Of a DNA stretch of 64,000 nt, positions 50,240 through 63,843 are shown in pieces. The position numbers and the translations under genes are program-made. Position 1 is the stretch's first letter. Every line of letters starts with the position of its first letter. The stretch comes from Luscinia megarhynchos (Eukaryota; Chordata; Aves; Passeriformes; Turdidae): assembly GCA_034336665.1 (NCBI GenBank), contig CM067568.1, positions 43,008,770 through 43,072,769 on the forward strand, given 5' to 3'. Below the pieces are notes generated by a model that did not search any database, was not told the origin of the DNA, and saw only the letters and a list, made by a program, of their open reading frames with translations.

Positions 50240-53200
50240 GACCTATTCCCTTCAAAGAACATCTGTGAACCTATTGAAAATATATGAATGTACCCTTTTA
50301 TTTATGTACATTTTTTGAAATGTAAAGGTCCATGGCACAGATTCTACTTTATAATGCACCACTAATCATATGTTTCAGACAGAGAACCTATAGGACAGAA
50401 ACACCAGTTCATACCATCTATTGCATCTCTAGGTCAAGATATCACCATAATATAACATGAGTATGCATTGACTTGTGTCTTTCTCTTGCATCATTCTCAT
50501 AGTGAAGTTCAAAACTGAAATTTCTACATTAAATACAGTGTGCTGTCTGGTGACAGATCAGTCTATACCAATAAGACAACTAGAACAAGGGAATCCCAGT
50601 GCAATAATCCCCCAGCTTCCAGAGGACATCAGTTTAAATCTGCTTTATTACTGTTTCAAAGTAAAGGAATTAAAGTTTGACTAAAATGTTCCTTTCTTTC
50701 TTGAAAGGCAGTTAGATCAAGCCAAACTGTTAAAAATACTCTGAGTGAATTTCAGAAGTGAAATAAAACATGAACTTAAAAGAGTTTCTCACTGGCTGAG
50801 GTTAAATTATTATTTTGTGCTGTTTCACTTTTATAAGCATAGTTTTGCAGAAGAGTTTTACCTATTCTGCTTAAATCAAACAATACACAAGACATAACAC
50901 ATTCTGTCATGGTGATTACAATAACTCCAAACCTGAAACTTTCCCCATCTTCTAACAAATATATTTTTGCTTCATTATTAACATTTATTATCAATTTTTT
51001 TTTTGTAGTGCCTAGAACCCAACTGCAGCAGGAGTCCCATTGTGCTAGTTTGGTACAAACAAATAATAGCAATGGCATTTTACAGAACAGTCAGTATATG
51101 ATCCAAAATTACAAATATAAATAATTCATCGCAAAAAAGAAAAAAAAAATGTTCCTACATTATACAAGGAGAGCTCAGAATGCAAGAGGTGAAGTGGAAA
51201 CGTGAGAATAGTTCTGAACTGAGAAAGAAAACTCGTTTGCACTTCCTACTTATGGAACCAAAGTCTCTAGGCAAGAATTGAACACAGCTGACTCAAATCA
51301 CCAGGCTCTTTTGCACAGTTTAGAAAAAAAACACTAGAAACCAACACAGGAGCTGAAGTTGGATTTTTCAGGACACAGTCCATTAAAACTTTTACTTTCT
51401 TAAATATAAAGTATAATGGTAAAGGGCTTTTAGCGACCCCCCCCCGTTAGGATATCACAAATTATAAACACCAATAAGTTCTGGCTACAGCTGGAATACT
51501 CTAAAAGATGCAAACACACTTTAAAAGATTCCATGCAACAAAGTCAGGAGACACTGTGGCTCTCTCCTAGGCCATCATACATGTACACAGCCAAAAATTA
51601 CCAGACTCTCTGAGGATCACCTGATCCAGCATTACTGTGTTGTGGTCTGCAGAAGTGCTCCTGGTGAACCTGAACTGCCAGGAATGGCAGTGGGTGTACT
51701 TTTGGAGGAGCTTTGAGGTTCCTAACAGACCATCTAGACATACTAAAGAAAGCCCTGGGAGCTGTAATACCAAACACTGCTGTGATCTGGAAGACTTTTT
51801 ATGTCTTTTTTTTTTTTTTTTTAAGTGGTTGTGTGATTCATATTGAAGAGAAATTAATGTGGATCGGGTGGTTTGTAAAATGGGATGTCAAATTAGGTGA
51901 GATAAGAGAGTTAGCAATGATTAAAAGTTAAAAGCAGAAAATATTAAAGATCTTTCTTAATATTATTCAACCACCTGCAATGAAATCAAATAATGAACAC
52001 GTTTCATTAGTGAACAAATATATTCGTCAATTAGTGAGGGAAAAGCAAGAATCAAATAAACAATTCACAAACATTACTTAGCCATATTAGGAGCAGAAAA
52101 AAATTCTTATGTTGAGGAAACATATTGTCACTGAATACATTTTCATAAAACAAATAGAATACCACAGTGCAGATAATTAGAGAACTGGCCTCTGGAAAAG
52201 ACCTTCACTCAACAAATATAAGAACATGACTTCTTTATTGTCTAAGTAAACTTAGGGAAATGCTCACAAAAAAATGAAATAAAAGGTATTTACAAGAAAT
52301 TAGGCATAGGACAGAGTAAGGAACCTAAAACAGATGTTACTTTGGACAAATGTATTTTTTGAGAGTCTTCCCACTAGAATAATTAATCTGAGAGAATCAG
52401 TGCTGCTGTACTGGTGATGTTAGCCACAGCAAGCAGATACAAAACAGAAGGTCATTTTTACCTCTTGTTGACAGCAGAATCTGTTTACTTGTCAGATTTT
52501 GTTTACCTCTATATTGTCATCTCCAGCAATGCTTCTGTGTCCATCAGTGTCACAGGAACCTACTCTGACCCATTGCTATCATTATCCTTATAACTCACTT
52601 TTTTAAAGCTTTTTGTTTATTTGTTTTGTTTTTTAATTTGACACATTTTAGGCTTTTTAAAAGTATTTTAAAAAAGTATTTAAAAGATTTTTAAAACAAT
52701 CTGATACTGTGGTAGATTTTGATCAAAAATATAAAGGGAGATATCTGCCATAGAAAAATTCATTTACATACAATTTACAAACTTTTCATCAACAGAATTC
52801 TCTAGCAGATATGTAAATGTACAAATGTGTGTTGTAAAAACATGGATGTGTTTAAATTTCTTACACTCATCTTTTGAAAATAACTTTCACATTTTTCCCC
52901 ATCCATGCAGATGGATTTAAACATATATTTGTTTATTATTCAGAATTAAGGTCACAGAAGTAATACTTCTTTAAGTGAACATAATTAGAGGGAAGGAATT
53001 GAAAATTGTAAGTCATCAATGAATTTTCAGTTATTTGTAAAGTAAATGAAGTTTTCTCTGTCTTCAGTTACTAGACAAAAACAAACACGTTATTTCCAAA
53101 TCACCCATCCTTAAATGAAAGAGAGCCTTGTTGTAAATGAAAATATTTTCTAACTAATTTTTAATATTTTTTTTAAAATCAATAAAAAAGTTAAATTTTT

Positions 53201-54080
53201 AAAAGTGTAAACTCACAGGAAAATAATTAAGTAATTTTTTTTAATTGAACGAGAGGAAAAAAAACCAAACTTGTGAATATTATTCAGAAGATATTCTTAT
53301 CAAGGACCTACTACATCTAGTCCTTTATTCTACCACTAAGAAGCAATAACCTAAAATCTGAGGAAAAACTGAACATAAAAAATAGCCTACAAACTGATTA
53401 ATCACAAAGATTCTCAAAATTCATTAGGATATTTGTTCCAGATTGTGGTACCATTTTGCAACTATATACATTGTTAATCTAAATTTGTCTTGCTTCTCAT
53501 ACTTAGTTCCTTACACAAGACTTAGACATCACTACTTTAATATCCCATGTTTAACCTTTACCTTTATATATCAAACCAGTACAATTCTTTCAGCTTCTCT
53601 CCATTTTATGTTTATCCAGATTATAAATAGCAGCTTACAGCAGGTAGTACTAGGCTTAAGCTGCAATAAAGTTAAATAGAAAAGCTCAACTGCTTTCTGT
53701 GTTTTGGTGGAACTCATAGTAATAATTAGAAATACCACTTTTTTTTCACAGCTAGCACAATGCCTGCTATATGCCAATCACTTTCCTGTAGGGCTGCTCT
53801 CAAGCTTATTTGCCAATTTTAAACTGGGTCTTACTTCTTGAACTTTTTTTTTTCAGATAAGAATAGCACATTATCCATTTAAATTTATCTTGTTGATAGA
53901 AGCTTATTTCATTAGTATCTCAAGATCATGCTGGAGATTAATCCTGGCTTTGACTTGCCTTGCATTTCTTTCGAGTGTGATGTCTGCACGATTTCCTGGT
54001 ACTCACCTAATATTACTTCGTCCATTTCTTTAATTAAAATATTGACCAAACCTGCTCGACAAGTGCATGCCATGCAGAAC
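50240..54080. other. Unique AT-rich DNA, no gene seen
   Basis: No gene or transposon recognised. A C9 run occurs at about 51437-51445 and a T16-type run at 51807-51822. The part 51560-51800 is less AT-rich, but nothing in it is recognisable. The parts 52610-52700 and 53150-53250 are extremely AT-rich. Confidence 0.55.
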
Positions 54081-54087
54081 ACGAGCA

Positions 54088-54168
54088 CTGCTTGAGGTTG
54101 GAAAGCACCTCTGGAGGTCGTGGGGTCTGACTCTGCTGCTCCAGCAGAATCACCTAGAGCAGGCAGAT
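54088..54168 (-). mobile_element. Worn CR1 LINE tail fragment, minus strand
   Basis: The + strand reads GAGGTTGGAAAGCACCTCTG then GAGGTCGTGGGGTCTGACTC and CTGCTCCAGCAGAATCACCT with AGAGCAGGCAG. This parallels the inverted CR1 end (aggttggaaaagacctctgg-agatcatctagtcc, ctgctcaagcagggtcacctagagcagg). The terminal octamers are lost. Confidence 0.75.
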
Positions 54169-54179
54169 TAGGCTGATAA

Positions 54180-56040
54180 TGGTGTCAGGTGAAGCAAGGC
54201 AGCCTGACTGATAATTCACTTGCTGTACTGGTGTGGCACTCCCATCTGGGCCTGAAAACATTGCTCTGTCTCACAGCATTGTGGTAAGCAGAGGAAAAAA
54301 GCCTAAACTCTTCATCCAAACCAGAAGGAGATATCTTTGTGCTAGACAGGTTGTCTGTGACACCAAATTCCTCTGGAATAAAATTGCATATTTATCCTGA
54401 TCCCTGAAGGGCCTGTTGTACTTTGTGTGCCATATAAATATCACTAAGATCATGTTTTCCTAGTGCATCCTATTCTAAAGATAAGTGCTGAATCTTAAAT
54501 TAAATGGCTTGTAGATGAGGTCTAAATGTAATCTAATGCAAATTTACCAATAAGCTGAAATGTTTCTGAATGGGTTGGCATGGAATCTAAATGTATATTA
54601 AATTTGCTTTGATAACCACAATTTAAGCATACTAGTTTTCCTTGATTTTCTTTCAATCTCAGAATTGCTTTCTCCAGATTCAGTGGCAACATTCAGTATT
54701 TAAAATATTTAAAGCCAGGTAAGTTGGACAGTTTTCAGGCCTATAGTGAATGACTTAAAAATTAAAAATTGGGTCAGATAAACATTTTTTTAAATCACAA
54801 GTCCCCAATAAAAAATAGCACGGTAATGTTGTACAAAAAATCTGTCCTGAAGCAATCTAAACTGGCTGCTGCTAAGCCTCAGGCTGCAGCTGATCGTGTG
54901 TGCATGTATGTATTTGTGTGTTCACAGGTTTTCCCCCAAGGGGAAAGAAAGGAATTCACCCTGCAGTTCTGTCTAAACATTAATTTGAGCAACTGTGATA
55001 TATTTTTTGGCAGGAAAATGTGAAATGGAAAAGGACAGATTGTTTACTAAAAGAAAGCAAACAGAAACAAGATACATTTATACTGGGCTGAAAATGACAG
55101 AGATTTGTTGACATACAAGCCCCTTGCTTTGTAAAAGTTCAAGGTAGCTCCAAGTATCATATCTTAATGAAGTGAACTGTGCAAATAAACAGCCAGTTCA
55201 GTGGTAACCACAGGGCATGATCTGGAAAGGTTAGACTTGACTTGAGGGTACTGCCTGATTAATAGGGAAACAGATATCTTTCTCTACAGAAGGTCTAAAT
55301 AACTTTTCCTCCCAAATCGACCATTTATTCCACATGCACAAATGTATTTTTGTGGATTTACTTTTTCTTTTAAACAGAAGTAAATCCTGCAAGTGCACTA
55401 TGGGTATTTTCCTGGACCCTGTGTGATTGTATGAGGTCTGGGAGTCAAGGTGGTAGTAATGATCCACCAGTGTGGTTCTTCACAGGGTAAAGCAACACCT
55501 GCTGGATGCTGGACTTCTCAAACTCTTTTAATTTCTCTAATAGACTACCAGTCCTACTCAACATGACCTAAGAAATTTTTTCCAGTGATAAATGACAATT
55601 TTATTTTGCCCATTTGCATGTAGATAAAAAGCTGAATCACCCACGTTCTGTGCAAATCTAGTTTAGATAGACAGCATGATTTTGGCAGCTCCATTTAATA
55701 GGTTTTGTTCTCCATGAGCCATCTCTGGGCAGTGACAGTCAGTCCCAGATGTTGTAAATTACCTACACATTCTGTAATACCACAGTTGCACTGCTTTGGC
55801 AGAAATGTCAGGTGAGCCAAAGGCTCCAGTTTCACAAACAGACAGTTTAGGCTGTCTTTGCACATGAGTTTGTACAACATATAGCAGAATATCTTTATTC
55901 TATTAATAGGAATATTACCCTTAAATACTTGAGAAGTATTTTTAACCATATCTAATGCATGAAGATGTATCCAAATAGGGATATTAATAACTTAGCAGAG
56001 AAATTGTTGCCAGACACTGTCAGCAGAATCCATTACTGCC
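54180..56040. other. Unique AT-rich DNA, no gene seen
   Basis: No gene or transposon recognised. Confidence 0.6.
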
Positions 56041-56049
56041 TGAAAATTT

Positions 56050-56116
56050 CAGAATAATTTGGGCTGGGAAGAATGTCTGGAAAGGATCTTTGCCAAACTC
56101 CAGACCAGAGCAGACA
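56050..56116 (-). mobile_element. Possible worn CR1 tail, minus strand
   Basis: AGAATAATTTGGGCTGGGAA, GAATGTCTGGAAAGGATCTT and a CCAAACTCCAGACCAGAGCAG block run parallel to the inverted CR1 terminus, with about a quarter of positions changed. It is short and uncertain. Confidence 0.5.
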
Positions 56117-56819
56117 ATCTTAATCTTCCTTTTTACTGCTTCCTCACACTTTAAAGGTTATGTGTACACACAGGCACATCCGGATATGCAAAGAAGATTC
56201 TGACTAAAGAATCACATACGGAAATAATCTTAATTTGAATTTTCCTGGTAGTTCACCAGGTAGAACTGACTGTTTAGACTGAACTTAATCCTTTGGTGCA
56301 ATCATTTAAGACACTGGCTAAGGTGAAGTAATGAGGTCAACTGAGAGATTCTGCTGTCTTTAACAGAGGCAACTCTGTTCCTAAAAAGGACATTTTTACA
56401 CATGTATATAGCTACAAGAAATATCTAATATTTAAAAATACAATATGAAAAAAAATTGAGAAAGAGACAAGGATCACAAATAAATGTGCTTGTATTACAG
56501 AAGCTCAGGCAATGAATGCGCTGCAGCAAATAACTCAGATTTCTGTGCTTACTAAGAAAATTATGGGGAACTGAAAAATAAAAGGCATGCATAATCTAGT
56601 TACAGCTGACTTAGTCTGCAATGTCAATGATAAAATGTGTGAAAGCTGAGGCAGACTGGCAAGAAATTAGAAACATTCATGACTGCTGATACCCACTACT
56701 GTCTTTGAAAGAAATATTCGTATTTTAGCAGTGGGAAAGATATTTTTCAGTCATGCATAAAGAAGAGGTCGTTGGATCCAGGAAGAATGCAACAAGGGTC
56801 ATGCTGAAAATGTGGAAAC

Positions 56820-57012
56820 CAAATTAATTTGTTTCTCCTCAGGCAAATCGCAGTTCAGCCTGACCAGCTAATTACCCTAACCTTGACCCAAGTGGCAGTC
56901 TGACTTCTCAATAACTTGCAGGTGATTCACTCTTTTCTGTTACTTGAGCTGTTTCCCCTCCTGAAACCAAGGCGATCCATTTGGATCAAATTATGCATGA
57001 CAATTTTGGGAT
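56820..57012. other. Candidate conserved non-coding block
   Basis: Repeat-free sequence with CAGCTAATTACCC beside AACCTTGACCC (the complement contains GGTCAAGGTT, close to an extended nuclear-receptor half-site). Downstream are CAGGTGATTC and CAAATTATGCATGAC. No repeat family recognised. Inference from texture only. Confidence 0.22.
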
Positions 57013-58849
57013 GTAAGTTAAGAAATGAATAGGAGCCAAGCTAAACCTATTTCTTTCTACCAGCACAGACTGAGGTTTCACAGGTGAAAGGGTTTATTTC
57101 CCCTCTATTTTTTTTTCTTCCTTTCAAGATTATCCTTTGCGCTTTTGTTTACACAGTTGCTAAGAATTGAGAGAGGCTGAGATCTCAGATGTTTATTAGG
57201 GTGAAGTGATGACATACAACATCCCCACAAATGGTGAGATATGAGATGTGATGCTGTATGCCAAGCAGGCAGTAATTGGCAGCCTGGGTAAATCAGCAAG
57301 TATAGAAAAAGCAGATCTGAGCGTTCATCCAGAATGCAAACTGACCCTGAAATGGAAAATGTTCACTTAAGTATTTTTAAAATAGTTACAGGTGAGTAGT
57401 CTGCATAGTTTCTGCCTACAGCGTTAATAAGGTTTACAAAATGAGAGAACTTCACCAGAGGAAAGAATATTAGTGAGAAATCAAGTTGGTCTAGTTAGAA
57501 TATGTAGGAAAATTGGAAGATTCCCATCAAAGAAACCCAAACTATAGACCTACCAGTTTTTCCAAGGACTTAGTATTACTTTCAATTTAATGAATTATAT
57601 ATAGAGTAAATTTTATCAAAAGCAATAATACCAGCAGCTCTTTCTTTTGCAAAAAATTATTTAGAAATAATTTATTTTCTTGAACTGCTGATTAATCTAA
57701 GAAACTTTAATGGAATATATATAAACAGGAAGATTCTAAAATCATCTTGCAGAAAATCAAAGAACATTTTTTCTGTATATTTACAACAGAATATTTAATC
57801 CTAACCTTAAAATCTGTCATCTTATCATTAGATGTTGGGGAACATCCAACTGGATGCACGGTTGAAAAACCACTTTAGACAAATTCTGGCTTCTTACTAT
57901 ATCTTGATAGATGAGTTCTTCAACATCTAAGAAATTTTTTCATTTATTTCATTTTTGTGATACATAGGTGATAGTCATTTTATAACCATACATTATATAA
58001 CTGAAAACATGATTTAAAAAATAAATACTGTTGTGTCCAGACATCTGTGTATGAATATTTTAGATTGTATATAAATATGATGACCAGACAGTCTCAGTCT
58101 GGAAGCAAAAGATACCAAGAATGAGAATATTTCATAAGGGAGTGAAAGCACCACTAATATTTAGCATTGTTTGGGTCTGTCTGGTCTTTGCACTGGCTTA
58201 TAGCAGGAAGATTTCAAGTAGGCTGTATCTAACTTCATATACACACCTTTGCTGGTAGGCATGGCAGCAACTCATATTTGGTTTCTTTGAGAAATCACTG
58301 CAACATTTTTACACCTTCATTATGCTTACAAATTTACACCTTTAAGTTTGCTGAAGAAAAGGCAGAACATTTGGATAAATCCACTGTAAAAAAGGCAGAG
58401 ATTCACATTATTTCCAGGGAAAATTCAGAGTTGCAGTACAGCTGGGATTCCACCAGAGAGGCTGACTCCAAGTCACTGTCTCTCAAAGCAGAAGTCAGGA
58501 AAAACCTCTTCAATTAGTTTTTTAAAATAGGGTGGTGGTCACATCACTCTTGGTTATGGACCTACATAAGGAAGATGGGAATTTTTATTTTAGTAATATG
58601 TCACAAATTGTTACATTTTATGCTGTATATCTTATTTAATTTACTATCCAGAAAAGAAAAAATACCACCATTTGCTGAAAATTTTGTTAAAAAATAAATC
58701 AAAACCTCTAAAACAGGATGATAACACTTATTTTCTTATTTATTGTGACATAACCCAGGCAAAGGATCTTTACACTGTCCTCTCGAAATATCTAATAACT
58801 TGTAAGTTTTAGCTTTGGAAAATCATCCTTCAGCTTCTATTTAGGAAGC

Positions 58850-59230
58850 TTGAGGCTCTTTTGTGTTTTCATTAACCTCCTCAAGTCGCTTAAATGATTT
58901 AACAGAGCAAATGCTCCTTGAATGTTAAGCTACTGTAGAGACTGCAACATTTAAGCATTTAATCTTGTAGATTTAAGCTTCAGGGAGGCATGGGGATAAA
59001 TTACAAATCTTTTGTTTTGCTGTCTGTAGTATAAAGTGATTAGACATCACTGGCATCACTGGTTGTCAGCTGTTTTGTATAATTAGAAATCTAGATAAAA
59101 TATAAATAAATATTTTTCAATTAAAAATAAAAAAGTTTCAGGTAATAAAATGCTCAGCATGGAACCAGATTCCCAGTTTGCACAGATCATCATAACAAAA
59201 TCAATTGAATTACGTTGATTTACCTAATCT
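58850..59230. other. Candidate conserved non-coding block
   Basis: Repeat-free sequence with many ATTA/TTAA-type motifs (CGCTTAAATGATTTAACAG, GATAAATTACAAATC, GTATAATTAGAAATC, TCAATTGAATTACG). An ACATCACTGGCATCACTGG tandem also occurs. This may be an enhancer-type block, but it could equally be ordinary AT-rich DNA. Confidence 0.18.
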
Positions 59231-60302
59231 AAGAAGCTACCCTTTAATGGAAAGTTTTATCTTACCATTAGAATAAGCAAATCAATAGAACCAAGCTAAA
59301 ATCAGATCTACCTGGAAGTCAAGGCAAATGCAAGTTTAAGCTACAGAGACTTACAAAGGAAACAAACATTAACCTCTTTGAAACAACTTTTATTATTTAT
59401 TGGATTCTAGATGGAAGAGCTCTTTTGGCAATTCCATACTGAACAAAAAGCAGAATTTATGGAAATATAACAAGACAGTCTCAGGTAATGTGTAAAATAC
59501 AAATACTGTGTCTATATCATCAAAGAAGTGAAGAAGACAAGATGTTTTTGGTTTTCTGTTTGGTTTTTTGTTTAGCTTTGGTTTTTTTCTGTTGTTTTTT
59601 TTCCAAAATCATGAACTTGCATTGCTCCTCTGTGGAAAAATAAATACCTACATTTAAAAAAATACGTAAGAGTTACAGCCTCAGGTAGAAAAACATCCTG
59701 AGATTTCTGATCCTGCAAACAGAATCTACACTCAATAATCAAATTGCATTGGGCTTCTGCTCAGTCTAAAGAAAATTAGGCAGCTGACAAAAGGGATCAA
59801 AATTATATAACAATTTATTCAGTGGGAAACTACCTAAAGCAGCCTACAGGAATACTCAGAAAAGCAGTAGCTGTGCTAAATTATGAACTCTGTGCTGCTG
59901 AGATGTACTTCTGTTCACCAGGCCTTCTTGGCATAGAACATCTGAATGGAAAATGAGTCACTGCTTTTTATAGGAGATGGCTGGAGGAGGGTCTGTGACT
60001 GTGGTGCTGCAGTTCCATCCTGGAGCATCAGAGACCTCCCACAGGAGGTGACAGCCCCGGGCACCAAGCCCCACATCTCCCTCCCACCAGTGTCCCAACC
60101 AGGAGGCTGAAGGCACTTGTTGTGAGGAGCACTCTCACTTCCACTTGTGATGAGGCTTTTGTTTTCTGTCAGAGGCAGAAGATTCACCATGCCCGTGACA
60201 GCCTACCCCTCCATCCTGCCTCCCACACACATCTCATTTCCTCTGAGAGGGGAGTGAATACATTTTACAGTTTTTTTATTTCAAATCTACAACTACAATC
60301 AG

Positions 60303-60387
60303 AGTTCAAGCCAGTGAGTTTGACCCAGTGGATCCAGAGCCTGTGAGAAGATTGGTGGATGACATTTCAAAACAGCTTAACCTCATG
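60303..60387 (+). other. Weak candidate coding exon, gene unknown
   Basis: An 85-bp interval lies between an AATCAG acceptor-like end and a CATG|GTAATG donor-like start. In one frame it reads without stops and gives a charged, protein-like peptide containing DPVDPEPVRRLVDDISKQL. The amino-acid content (Asp, Glu, Arg, Val) differs from the AT-driven chance frames around it. The acceptor has only a modest T stretch (T7, about 25 bp upstream). The frame also stays open beyond the putative donor to 60555. I do not recognise the protein, and no second exon was found in the window. It could be chance. Confidence 0.2.
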
Positions 60388-60559
60388 GTAATGATGATCA
60401 GAAGATCACAAATACAAAAGTCATACTTAAACCCAGGTCTTTCAAATTGCCATATAACCTTTGAAATGCCAGGCACACGGGGAGATGAGAGAAATATATT
60501 CTCTTCTATTCCTCTTTTATATAACAAATTTGCATACAGAAACTTAGCCAAATAAGTGG

Positions 60560-63500
60560 CACAATTTCTGTCTTATAAATCCCAGTATGCTTTATGCACA
60601 TTATTTATGCATTAGTCAGATCTCAAAAGAAAGCTTTAAAATTTCCCTGGTTAGAATAAAAGTTAACTCCTGCCACCCAAACCTTGAAGCATTGTGTGGA
60701 AGCTTGGAAGTAGTTTTGAGAATTGGAGGTTTTGGGGTCCAACCTCAACCCTGCCAATGGCAGTAAGTGCCAAAAGCCACTGTCTAAAGGACTTGCTCTC
60801 CTCATATATCATGGGGTGAAATGAGAAAGATATCTCAAACCCATATGTAAATAAAAGTCTATAGTTTTCTTTCTGAAGTTTCCAATTTTAATAGACTGAG
60901 AAAAATGAGATTGTCCCATTCAGTTGGCTGTCTTGTTACCAAGCAATGCTGCAATGATTCTTGTCATTCCCTTAATTTATTCATTTTTATCCAAGTAATT
61001 GCTAATATCAACTGCATCAAGTTAAAGCCAATTAAGAATCATTGCAAAAATTTCCCCACCAGCATTTTTCTGATCAGAATGCTGCAAAGAGCTTCTTCAT
61101 GCATAAAAGAACAAACATGTGAAAGAAAGCAATAGGCTATAGCTTCGTGCTTCTTGCACTCACCATTCTCATGAAAGGATTTCTCATGAAAACCAGTTTC
61201 TAAGAAACTGTCAAAACAGAGCTGGAACTGATCATTTCAAAGGAACACACAGCCTGTTTACTGGAGTCTCTGACTGAGACCTGCTAACAGCAGTTTATGT
61301 AGACATGCAAACAGCCTTGACTTTAGTTTCACTCTGGAGGCACAGGCAGTCTTAAAACCTCGGCAAACAAGCTGAGAAGTCAAATCAACAAGGTTCACAT
61401 CAGATCAATACTGAAAATGTGATAAAAATCAGTGTGTGCTATATCATTTCAGAAATAGATCCTGCCCTGGTCTCAAGTGCATATTGATCTTTTATAATGG
61501 GGCATTATATCCTTTAATTACTTAGCCAGCATTCAAACCTATAATGTTTTCTGTTTGAAACAGCACTTTCTGATTTATTCAGCTCTAAAGTATATCTATC
61601 TCTGTAAATTAAAATTGTGCATGGGATAAACCAAATATTTTTATGCAAAGCTTACAGTCATCTTTTTTTAATATTTTTTGTTTATTTATTTATTTATTTG
61701 TACTCAGAGTTTTCAATTTTCTTTCTTTCTACTTCTTTAGGGTTTTTATTTATTTTTTTGCTACCTATTTGATAAAAAGGTAAACAGGACCTGAAAATTT
61801 ATGTTTATGGAGTGGCTGCAGGCTTTCAGACATTTGAGTACTCTTTTTTATTTTTCTTTTTTTATCAATCAGTGACTTACCAGGCACTCCTACTCTAAAC
61901 TGTATTAGAGAAACTGCACTGCACTTTGGACTCTGCAAAGACCAAGTGAAAGCTAAAGGCCATTAAAAAAAAAAAAAAAAAGCAGCAGAGGAATTATAAA
62001 ATTAGGATGGAATAAGGTGCAAAAAAAATCTCACCAGATACAAGAACCATGTGAAACAAAGCACTTATGCCTAAAAAATATCTCAGTCTGCAACGAAATA
62101 ATGGCCTTTGCTATAAAATGTGCATCTATGCAATGTGTTGGGTGGAGACAATGAGCATCAGCCATTCATTGCATTTAAGAACTCAGACTATGATTTTGGG
62201 GTGTAGCAGAAAGAGGAAAAATATCAAGTCTGCATTCTCAAAAAAAAAAAGAATCTGCCAGTGTAATGTGTAATTAATACCAACTGGGTGCAGAGATACA
62301 TCTGTCTCCAAGGCAGAAGTTACGTCAATGCTGTTTGATGTGAAATAGCTAAAATGTCTTCTCAGCAGTTCCTGTGATATTGGCACATTTGCTTGACAAA
62401 GATGTGTTCAGACACATCAACAGGAAATTCTTGTATTACATACATAGAAGCAATATTTTCATGGTTATGTTTACACTTTGCTGACAATCCAGATTGTGAC
62501 TGCTGTATTCTTGTGGAAAATACCTAGGTAATGCCATTCAAATTACTGTCTAAAACTCAGTCTTTTACATAAAAAGAATGAGACTAAATCTGCTACAGGG
62601 ACCTGGCACTGAGGTTCTAGCTGACAGATTTGCATGAATGTATTTTTACTATTATATTAAATATTATGTATAGTACAGAAATTCTGGGTGATTTTATGTG
62701 AAAAAGACATTGGGAAAAAATGAAACAGTTAACCATATAAAAAGAAAAGCTGATCAAGATGTCTTTGAACCCTTTAAAGCACATATGATTCCATTACTGC
62801 CTTCCTCCTTAGAAGTTGCACTGTAATTTTTTACTGCTAAAATCAAAGATACAAGAACATCAAAAACTAATGTCACAGACTTTGGTGAAAGTCACTACTC
62901 TAAGCACCAGTGTCCCAAAAAATTTATCCAGTCCAAAACTCTGATAGAACTCCAGGGAGGTATCTTGGCACAACTTAGTCCAGGGAATTTTAATACAGCC
63001 TGAGCTCCACAGGACTTAATGTAGTTAGGATTTATAATCTCATCTCCAATTTCAGCCATATCTCTACTGCTTTCTTTATTACATTTATTTTTGAAGTCTC
63101 CAATCTCATACACAGCTTAAAAAACTAAACCTGATTTTACAATAATCTTTATTTCTTTGATTGTGATTTCTCAGGAAAGGGGATTGGACTTTATCTTAAT
63201 GGAATAATTCTACATTGGATGATTTTTTTGTCTCTGGAAGAATGGAAATTAAGAAATAAATGGGGAGAAACGTGTAAGAAGTAAACTATGTATCCAATTA
63301 ATTCTGACTTTCCATGTATCTTCTCCTGCTTACTGACTTTGTTTTATTTACAGGAAATCAAGGTAATGTTTTTTGAACTGTTGATATATGTAAAGATGTA
63401 GGTGGATTATGGAATTAGAACTCCAAAAGATTCTTAGAACTGCTGTCAGCAAAGACACAGGAACTTTGATCTGGAGTGGATTCCTGCATTAAGTTTTCCT

Positions 63501-63798
63501 CAGAAATTCCCCAAACTTGCTGAGTGGTACTTCAGCATCAACAGAACTCAGTTTGAATCTGCTTGGCAAAGATTCTTCCAAGAAGCTAATTCTCTCCAAA
63601 ACCCCACGAAGATTCTCAAATCAATCTTTTTCTGTTTTACTTGAATCCCTTTAAACCAATATACTTATAACCATATCATGTGTTTCCCAAAAAATTATTC
63701 TGCTTATTCCTGGCTATCCTTCACTTTGCTTTCCCCACATTTGATAGCATAACTGAGGCAATAAGCACGACATTTCTCCAGTGAATCAAAATTATCTA

Positions 63799-63800
<2 letters not shown>
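60560..63800. other. Unique AT-rich DNA, no gene seen
   Basis: No gene or transposon recognised. It contains a 16-bp A run at about 61966-61981 and a (TTTA)n microsatellite. Confidence 0.6.
61679..61699. repeat. Short (TTTA)n microsatellite
   Basis: Five copies of TTTA in a T-rich setting. Confidence 0.9.

Positions 63801-63803
<3 letters not shown>

Positions 63804-63833
<30 letters not shown>
63804..63833. repeat. Poly(A) homopolymer, 30 bp
   Basis: Thirty uninterrupted A bases. The octamer TAAGAAGT occurs just after it (63836) and once about 550 bp upstream (63275). This could mimic a target-site duplication, but there is no AATAAA and no recognisable transcript between them. Confidence 0.95.
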
Positions 63834-63836
<3 letters not shown>

Positions 63837-63843
63837 AAGAAGT

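Larger units (their letters stand above)
56120..60290. other. Unique AT-rich DNA, no gene seen
   Basis: About 4 kb without a recognisable gene or transposon. A T/G-rich low-complexity patch lies at 59548-59602. The part 59985-60255 is clearly GC-richer than its surroundings and unexplained. Two blocks that may be regulatory are listed separately. Confidence 0.5.

Noticed and set aside
60700..60790. Resemblance of GGGTCCAACCTCAACCCTGCC to an inverted CR1 end
   Set aside because: Only a short core matches. The tail octamers and flanking consensus blocks are missing.
63275..63843. Possible retroposed copy bounded by TAAGAAGT repeats and ending in A30
   Set aside because: An 8-bp match within 550 bp can arise by chance. 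There is no AATAAA and no recognisable transcript in between.
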